Shown here piece by piece: positions 12,133 to 21,700 of a DNA stretch of 23,454 nt. The stretch lies in the NCBI GenBank assembly GCA_009801015.1, contig VHZZ01000158.1, positions 199,941 to 223,394 on the forward strand, read 5' to 3'. The translations under genes were made by a program, and so were the position numbers. The first letter of the stretch is position 1. Each line of letters starts with the position of its first letter. The notes under the pieces were generated by a model. It made no database searches. It was not told where the DNA came from and saw nothing but the letters and a program-made list of their open reading frames with translations. The DNA is from Silene noctiflora. Its lineage: Eukaryota > Streptophyta > Magnoliopsida > Caryophyllales > Caryophyllaceae.

Positions 12133-12738
12133 CGATTTGAATTTAAAACGGATGTGCTCATCTTAAGACCATCTTAATAGAAACCAATTTATCCGTAGTC
12201 AGGTTCTTGTTATTCGAGTCCGTTCACATTTTGAGTCGTGTCATTCGAGTCTCTCAGGCCGAATTTACTAATTTGGTCATTAATTTCTAGCTATTATTAG
12301 CAAGGTTCTTTTTTCAAATTAGCTATTTTGGGTTCGGACCAATTGAGTACATGTCATTTTAGGTTTAGGACCTGTAGTCCTGTAGATCGTACTTCTGGGT
12401 GGGCGGTCAATTTTCCCTAAAGCTATATCAAAGCAATGATATGCAATTAATGTAGCTCTTACAGCCATACGGCCCATACCTATATGATCATCACTTTAAA
12501 GTCTGAAAAAAGGAAACTGGTATGATTTCAATAAAAACATACATTTTCCCCTGCCGATTATGTCATAGAAACAAGATGAAACGTCTAAGTCCTAACTAGG
12601 AACTGCGCTACTTTCTCGGGCTCAGAGTCACAGCTGCAGAATTGTCCTATCTGAAACTTTTATGTACAGAGACTGCAGACTAGCAAGGAATGCCAAGAAG
12701 TTATCCCCTACTGACCCCAAAAGTGTTTGGTATGCATT
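12133..12738. other. Intergenic spacer and 3' flank of the fusion gene, no gene seen
   Basis: No open frame with a recognisable product is visible. The part nearest 12738 is the 3' untranslated region of the minus-strand fusion gene. No clean AATAAA was found within 200 bases of its stop codon; an ATAAAA variant on the minus strand near 12655-12662 is only a weak candidate. Confidence 0.5.
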
Positions 12739-15700
12739 TTAGTTGGTTAACATTGGCACACCGGCTTCTTCCTCCATCGGAAATTCGTTCCACTGTTGCC
12801 TCACTGTTTTAGTCTTGGTGAAAAACTGACTTCCAGCTTGCCCTGAATATAAAAGGCCAAATCCCAAGTATACATAAAATAATAATTTCACTTTTTGAGG
12901 AGTTTTTTGTTTCTCGAAAAAGTGATTTTATTTCGGCAAAAATACTAAATCAAGTTAGATGTCTAACAAATCCAAATGGAAAACAGGAAAGTACCGCAAC
13001 AAAACCAAAAACAGAAAACAGTTCCAGGAAATGAAGTATTTGACAGTATTTAAGAGTTCAGAAGGTCTCACTTGTGACCCTTCAACTTAGAATAGTGAGG
13101 GAGTATATGACCATTTAAGTTAATAGGTATGCAAATCCTTGAAACTTGAGTGATATGATCGGAAATTAAAGTTGCTAAAAAATGAAAAGAACAATTATTC
13201 TGGGACATCTCAAAAGGAAATGGGACAAATAACTGAATATTAGAAAAGAATTGGTCTAGTTGACAAGCTTTTACCTGGAAACGAAGCTTCCGGGTGACTA
13301 GATGAGATGAAGGGCATAGGAACTGAAACGGGGACATTGATGCCAATCTGAACAAATAACAAATAACAGTGTCAGAACTTAACAAGCATTAACCTATACA
13401 GACTGAATTGTAGGCAACATTTTTAGTTTTTGTTCTAAAGGAGATACTAACACATAAGATTAACAATTTTCAGACTACCTGTCCAGTCTCAATACTTATT
13501 TGGAATTTTCTAGCAGAAGCTCCCGACGTCGTAAATATAGATGCTCCATTAGAATGTCTGGTCAAAATATAAGTACAGCTCAAAAAGTGCAATTACTCAA
13601 TGAGCATATCAAGATGTAAAGCAGAACTGCAGGTACCTGCATTCATTTACAATGTTTATAGCCTCTTCTAAACTCTTAACCTGATACAAAGTAAACAAAA
13701 TAGCAGTGTCAGCAAACTTGAAGAAGAGGAAGAGGTCACAAACATTTACTCATGATTACATAGCATTGTAAAATTGAATACCTGCATACACATAATAACA
13801 GGCCCAAAAATCTTTTCCTGCGCAAGGTCAGGAAAAAAACTGTAAAACCTCCCCGCATTTTCACTATCAAACTATCAAGTCCCAAAATTGTACATTTGTT
13901 ATCATGGCATTAAATCTCAGTTTGAAACTTGATCTTGAAATTGGTAGTCGTCACGCTATATATGCAGTTGATACTGCCTTAAGATACAATTTTGTAACCT
14001 TCAAATCTTGAAAAGTCGGTTGTTATTCGGAGTTGTGACCGAAATCTAATACCATGATCGTACTTAATAGAGAAACGAGTGTTAGTAATAAATACCTGGT
14101 AGCACCCCATATCAGTTGTGACGTCACATATAATTGTGGGACCAATAAAATTACCATGTGAGTAACCAGGGACCTACATCAAACAACCCAGAAAGTAATT
14201 AAAGCAAGCAAGACACTGCAAATAACAATGCACACACAAGGCGAACGAGATTATCAATGCATGAAAAGTGCAGCAGGATTACATATTTACATGCATGAAA
14301 TAGTGAGATACTGCATTGGAAGTGTGTAACTAAGAGAAACACGCGCGCGCGCACACACACACAAAGGAGCAAACTTCATGGAACATAATGCAACTGTAAA
14401 CTTCTCTTGTATCTTAATACTTCACTAAGGTAGGTATGGACAGAGACAGCAAAGTTACAAAGCAAGACTGTTTCTAATTACATCAAAGTATCAAACTGAG
14501 AAAGCATAAAAGACAGAATTTAGAGTGCAACTGACATAAATTTTCCACATTCCTTCGAGAAGAGAATATACAAACGTATATTTCCTCTACTTAAATAGAA
14601 AGACTAGAGGAGCAAATAACAGTGGATAAATCAATTAGAACTTGTTGCCTTCAACCAAGTTAATTAAGAGCACTAATTTGTTTAAACTAGCGAAAAATCA
14701 CATAGACTACATGAAATTGTGCCAAACAATTCTGCAAGAATACTTGTATTATCTGTATCAATTATCAAGAACATCAGAAATCAATCAGAGAGTCTAAGGC
14801 TCCTGTCTAGCCGTCTAGGTAAGGAAGAGAAGCGTCTAGACAGCGATGCAGGTTAGAGAGACTTTCAGACAGTATTACCCTATAGTGACAAATATGCTAC
14901 TTTCCTAAGACCCATGATAAGACATCCACTAGAGGTTCTGCCGCTTCACAGTAGCTAAGAAGATTAAGTAGTCACGGACTTACAGGAGTCATTTTAATTT
15001 TGTAAGTGTACTTCAAAGCAGAAATTCTATTGGCTCCAATTAAAATGAACTACATTCTCAGTAAAATGAATCTGAAAAACTTCATCCAAACGTAAATAAC
15101 TTTTAGAAGCATAATAGAAATCGAATACCACAAATAGGAACTGGCATAAAAACAAGTTCTAGACGGCGGGATAGGTGGAATATACGATGAAATAATTGTC
15201 CAGTTCAACCGTCTTACAGGGCATAATACTCTTTAGTAATAAAAACAAATATCATTAGATTCATCATACACCATATACACAGACCTGTCTAAAATGCATA
15301 GTATAGACTACAGAGCTTAGGCGTTTAATACAAGGATTGCAATGTTGTACGTCTTTGATTTTTCAAATTTTATCATCTACCCTCTGTTAAGTCTGTTTTT
15401 TTCTTATAGTAATCTATTATACCCCTAAATCTAACGAGTAGTTCCTAAATTAACACAAGTAACATAATTTGGATTTGTTCACGATTCAACTTTGTCATGA
15501 AAAGATGCTTATTCATAACTAACAATGAATATTTAAGGGCTCCATGAATTACGAATGAATCAATTAAAAGTGCCTACATATAAAGAGGCGAATTTGAGTG
15601 CTTAGATTATTTGAAGAACTTTTCATTGAGTTCAAGGGTATATGTTGATTAGACCATTTTGTACATGTTTATATCCCCTATATTAGCTCGGTTTTTATGC

Positions 15701-18700
15701 TTATTTCACTACTATTAGTGCTTAGTTGAGCCAATCCCGTGTTCTAGATGTTTTGCATGCGTTTAGTGTAATTTGTAGGAATTATAACTTTCGTTAGCTA
15801 ATTCTCGTCAAGAGAGCAAACATCGAGATCAAAAGGCTAAGTGGAAACTGAGATGGATCATGTTCGGATCACGCGCAAATTATCTTGGATTAATGATGAA
15901 GTATGGAAGCAATGGCCCAAATGCAAAGTATATGGCAAATGTAAACAAATGAGAATTGAAGTCCATTAAGAAGTCCAAGCATNTTATGTGGAAAATTCAA
16001 CATGGGATTCCAAGTTCATTCCACAAATATTGCATTTACCCGGGTGATTAAAAGCATTTTAAAGCTCAACATTGGATTCTTTGGCCATTTAATATGGCCT
16101 TAAAGACAAGTAACCGGGATCACTACGTCCCCGATCGGGGTGGCCTATCCCCAATCGGGGTTGCATGCATTTATGTGCCTCGGATGCTCCTTAGATTGTT
16201 TACGTTTGATCCTAGAATTACTATAAAAGGAGGCCTCTACTCCGATCTTAGGGGCATTCTATCATTCTATCACTCATCACTTCTCATTTCTCATATCACA
16301 TATACTACTTCTCATTCTCTACTATTTCCATTTCTTAGTTTATTTTAGTTAGTTCATTTGTATGGAAGACTAAGTTCCTCATCTTCGGTCGAGCAATTGA
16401 AGCAAATGAATTAGTATTTTGTAAGACTTTTTAATCTATGTTTTTATCTCTTGAGTATTGATTTATATTCTTGATTNATTATTATGATTATTGATAGTTC
16501 TTGCTAGTTTGATCACCTAGTTTGTCTTATCANTAATCTATTGCTAGTTTAGGAATTTGAATCTTTTGTTCACTTGCNTAGACATTAGTAGCAACTATNG
16601 TTCATCAATTGTATGNTTTTCATCATTGTTGAATTGTAGGAGAATATTAATCATATGAATTAAAGTGTAGAACCGCTTGTGTATGCATTTGTTCATCTTT
16701 GTTGGCTTCTCTAGTAACCTATGGCATGATTGAATTTAGATACGCTTGGACTAGATTGTCATCACCATAAGGGTTGTTTATGTGCGCTTTTCTCAGTAGA
16801 TAACTAAAAGTAAAGAGAAGTAGAAAATTCATGTTTTTACAACAAAGTATTCAAGAGTAACTAGAGTTAATTAACCCATGATCAAAACTATATCATTTGT
16901 GGAAATTGTAAGACCCAAGACCTTTTTATTATTCGACTCACTCTAATCTTTTATTGTTTTACTTTGTTAGATTTAGACTCAAACCACAAACACCCCCCTA
17001 ATTTGGTTATTTAGAATTAATTACATAATCACACGAAAAACATAGACCTTCTTTGTGGGATCGACCCCTACTTACCCTTACTATTGTTAGAGTTAGTAGT
17101 GGATAAAAATTGTAATTTGGAGACTCGCGACAAGTCTAGCCATATGTATATTACACGACTTTAAAAATTGACAGTACATGATAGAACTCAGAAGGGGCAA
17201 AAAAAAGTACACCATAGAAAATCCTATTAATACATTAATCCCATCAAATCCAAGCTACAAAACCATACCGTAATGTTTCTGCCATCAAGAATAAGACGGG
17301 CTCCCTTTTCAATTCCACTTTGTATGACTTTGCATATCCTCTCCTTTTCCTGTAAGAATGGTATAAGTGTTATGTTACTGCATGCAACTGTGACAGATCT
17401 TTTTGGACTTGGTAAGAGGACTGCCCTCTTGCTTTTTTGGATTTTTATTTTTATTAGATATATGCAGCTCTCGGTGCATTGGCTGGTGCGTCAATTAAAA
17501 GTACAAGGTCAATCGTCGCTACTCTTATTGTTTTCAACATTGTACTTATGAAGCAACTTATACAACAAGTAGAAGTAACGAGTCACAAAAGGATTGTGCA
17601 GAAACAAAGAAAGGTAGAAGTTTCACCAAAAAATAAATATACAAGAAATTTGATTTAAAGTCACCAAAGGGTACTTCAGTACTATTCCTCTGCAGTTGTA
17701 AGTTGTAACTGACTTGATGTAAATACCTGTTTACTGATAACTGGACCAACGTCTGCATCTGGTTCAGTTCCAGCAGTCACTTTAAGGGCCTTAGCAAGTT
17801 CAACCAACTTACTTTCCCTGGAAGATTGGAAGGGAAATCCAAGTTCAGCCTTTAAATTGAAAATGATTGAGGATAAGAAATGCAAATAAACTAAACCACA
17901 ACTATTATTTTTTCCGGATTGCTCATGATTTAATAATTATGCTACCTCAATTCCAACTTATTTTCGCCATTTGAATTTTATGGTCAAACTTTCTCAGCAC
18001 TGACAACTAATTTTTCCAGACGTATGTAGAGGAAGTATCTTATAAATTTGTCTATTTTGATTTATCAAAAATCTTCATACATCATTTCAAATAAGTCGTG
18101 CCTTGTATAAAATATGAAAAGATACTGGTCCAAATTGAGATGGTTTGGTAACCAAATCAAATGAGGATAATGTATATTAGAATGGGAGGAGTAACATTCG
18201 TTCTAAAAATGTGGCCGGATTTCACTATTTCACAGGAAAAATTTAGCTTTTGTAAAATAAAAGCATCTCAAGGCCAATGCCAAAAAGAAAGGACATAAAC
18301 TAAGCAGTCAACTAGAACATCTTGGCAACCATTGCATTGAATGTCCAACAAAATTTTAGGCTATAGCTATGAGTGCACGCAGATTGAAAGAAAGCACAAG
18401 GGACAAGGTAAAATACCATGACTTGGAGTCTCCAACGAATATGACTGTATTAACAGCAAAGCACCTTTCCCCTTCAGCTCTAAAAGCTACTCCAACAAGT
18501 ACATTTAGAGTATAATCCACATTTGCATCAGGCATGACAACCACATGACTGCTCCCTTCTGTGTAGTTCTACAACATGACGAGATTTGAATTTCAGTTCT
18601 GGTGCGGAAAAAGTGAGTGGCCTAATTTCCAGTGAGCAAATTATTGAAGCACTGACCTGGACGCGTGTCCCTTTCGGAGATGCTCTTGAAAAAACATACA

Positions 18701-21700
18701 TACCATACTGAAACACAAAATTCAGAAAAAGAAAGAAAGATCAGACGTAAGACAAGGCAGATAGTAGTTAGAAAATGGCATTGAACGGGAAAGGGGGTCA
18801 GGCTGCTAATAACGAAAGTACAACCAAAAATTAGCTTACTGTTTTTGAGGCAGCAACCGATATAGCTTTAACATCACCATCATCACAAATAGCATTGACA
18901 ATGTCCTAACAACAGTTGCAGGAAAAATGAAGCAGCTAACCAGTGCATGTCATATTAACAACCATAGAATTTATGATTATAAACCGAAATCTCAAAAAAG
19001 GGCACTGGAATCTACAGGTTTAAAAATCAATTCTAGCATAAAGTGAATGGAAAGCTGTCCCAGAAACTCACATCAGTGCCATGGACTATATTCAAGACAC
19101 CGTTTGGCAAGCCAGCTTCTGAGGCCAGCTCCGCAAGCATCATACATACACCTGAAAGCCAAGAGCATAATTGCACTTCTTAAACAATATAAAACAAGCA
19201 GAGAGCTTAAACTAAATTTGTCGTACTAGGAGAGAATTCAAACCACCTGGATCCTTCAGTGATGACTTTAAAATAAAAGTGTTGCCATAAACAACTGCTA
19301 AAGGGAACATCTGCAATAAAGTAATGGCTATTAAAGACCCCATCCCAACGATAATGAAGAGAGAAGAGAAATAATGGGAAAGAAAGAAATACTTTTTTTT
19401 GAACTGTGAGCGTTATTTCATGAATTAGATTTACATGACTTTCAATTAAACAAAACTAAAAAAAATGCACATGGCCAAGTACTTCAACGATAAAGCATTA
19501 GTCAAGTCAGTTCCCAAGTTTCATCAACTTGTTTAAATAGTCTAAAAATTGTTTCTCATTCAATTCAGTGGTATCAGGGAACATTTTTCCAACTTCACTA
19601 TTTTCAATAGTGTCCTCAATGCCAATACTGACAGTAAACATAACCTGAAACCGCCAGGCTTGAATTCAAAAAATTACAAGAGAAGGGGGTTAACAAAGAA
19701 GTGCTAAAGAATAATAATCACTAATAAGAGTATAGTAGTATACCTACCCATAAAGCAATTATACCAGACAAATTGGACAGGCACATCCCAGCACAAACAC
19801 CAAGAGGCTCTCTAATGCTATACACATCTACTCCATTGGCTACACTTGAAACAAACTGCCTCATATCTGAAGTTGCCGCATCACAAGCAAGGTCCAACGC
19901 TTCTGAAAAAGATAACAAAAACCTTCTAAGATAAACACATTGTGCCACAGAATATGCCTATAAATGAAGTATAAAAGGGAGCCACTTACCAAGACCAGTG
20001 TACACATCTCTATATGAATTCTTTAGAGTCTTGCCCACTTCACGAGCAATGCTAGAGGCAAGTTTGTCCTACACGACAAACAATCACAATAAACAAATAG
20101 CAGTGACAACTAGGGAAAAAAAAAAAAAAAAGGCGATTTCCATATTGTATACTACCTCCTCTCCACTTTCAATGGCTTCATTTGATTTTTGTGGCTGAAT
20201 TTGTTTACCTTTGATTATTAATTTTGTAAGATAACTATAGAGAAGTAAAATGTGATATTGATCTAGTTTTCCTTATAATAACAAAAAAATTCATATTATC
20301 ATCTGAACAAAGTTGTAGCTATTGTAAATATTGCTCAAAGTTGACACCATTTCACTATCAACTTACCAAGGTAAAATGGGGCAAGGAAATACGGAATGGA
20401 TGAAGTATTAATCTTACCTTATCCCTGTGAATAAGTTCTCGAAACTTTAATATTATCCGTTGTCGGGTCAGTACAGGTGTATTTCTCCATGAATCAAATG
20501 CCCGTTTTGCTGCAAATACTGCAGCTTTTAATTCTGCGATGGTTGTAATAGGTAGTATATATACAACTTGCTGGTTTGCCTACTAACAACAAATAAATCC
20601 ATCAGAATAAAAGAGAAGACCTTAACGGAAGCAATATGTCAGAGGAACAAGAAGATGAAGCAAAAAGTCAGCTTGTACTGTGGTTCTTACTGGGTTTATA
20701 ACATCAATTGTTGCAGATGACTGAGAGTCTAGAAAACTGCCTTCAATAAAATTAGGTACCCTCTGAAAGTTACAATATAGCAAGTGTTAAATATACCTGC
20801 CAAGTACCAAATATAGCAGTAGTGACAACTAACAAAGATTACTGAAAAATCAGGCAATAGAGAATCTACATGCTAGGATAGAAACTTCACTAAGGTACAG
20901 CAAAGAAAGCTTACAGGAAAAAGGCGTTGTCTCCAAGTTGCCTCGTTGGCAGCTGGAGTTTGAAAACTTGAATTTGGCCCTTTAGGAGGTCTTAAGCACT
21001 TAAATTTTTGTGCTGCACAAGGAGAAATGTACATAACTTACTTAGACTAAAAAAGTCCATTTATATGAATCGCAGTACCACCCAACACAGGGATTAGTAG
21101 TTTCTTGGTTAAAATAACTTTTCTTTGTTCTTTTATACGGAGTAGGAGTCACCTTCCCGTCTATTGGTGAGTTTCAACTCTATTGTATAGGAGGTCAAAA
21201 ACTATGTGGAAAATCAACGATCCTAGAAATCTAAAATCTTCATATGGAGGTGCAATAAATGTCAGCTTACCATATACAATTTTGTCTGGTCAGACAAAAT
21301 TTGTCCTAGTATGAAAAAGCGCCATATATTAACAGTGATCTTTGTACTAGAAAGGATTTATTTTGTTCGATTATTACAAATTTGAATTCAATTAATTGTG
21401 ATGTCTTTTGTAGATATCATGTGACCTAAGAATTGATCTTTCACTCAAAAAAAAAGAAAAAATCATTGGAAGTTCAATTCCCATCTGGGGGCAGTCAACA
21501 CACAAAATATAAGTTGAAACAGAGCAAGGAAAGCGAAATGGAACGACAATGGACGTAGTGAGGTGAAATCAACAGGCCAGCTTCAGAAAAGAAACATATA
21601 ACAAATGCCTTACATTCTTCAAGCACGCAATAGTCATAAGGATTCATAAACCTTTGTGCCATCATCTAGTAGCATAAACTTACCAGTAACAACCCCATTT

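Noticed and set aside
14340..14363. CG-rich run as a CpG island or promoter
   Set aside because: It is a pure dinucleotide repeat of about 24 bases with no flanking CG enrichment.
14803..14860. CTGTCTAG...CTAGACAG inverted repeat as a regulatory hairpin
   Set aside because: The arms are only 8 bases with a loop of over 20; expected by chance in a 3-kb AT-rich intron.
16094..16348. 84-codon plus-strand frame as a gene
   Set aside because: It lies wholly inside the solo LTR, spans its TATA box and ends in low-complexity residues; no domain.
21608..21613. GTAAGG as the donor of the FAR1 exon
   Set aside because: It lies after the in-frame TGA that ends the 197-codon frame, so it cannot join the FAR1 frame to the dehydrogenase. 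The GTAAGT at 21683 gives the matching phase.
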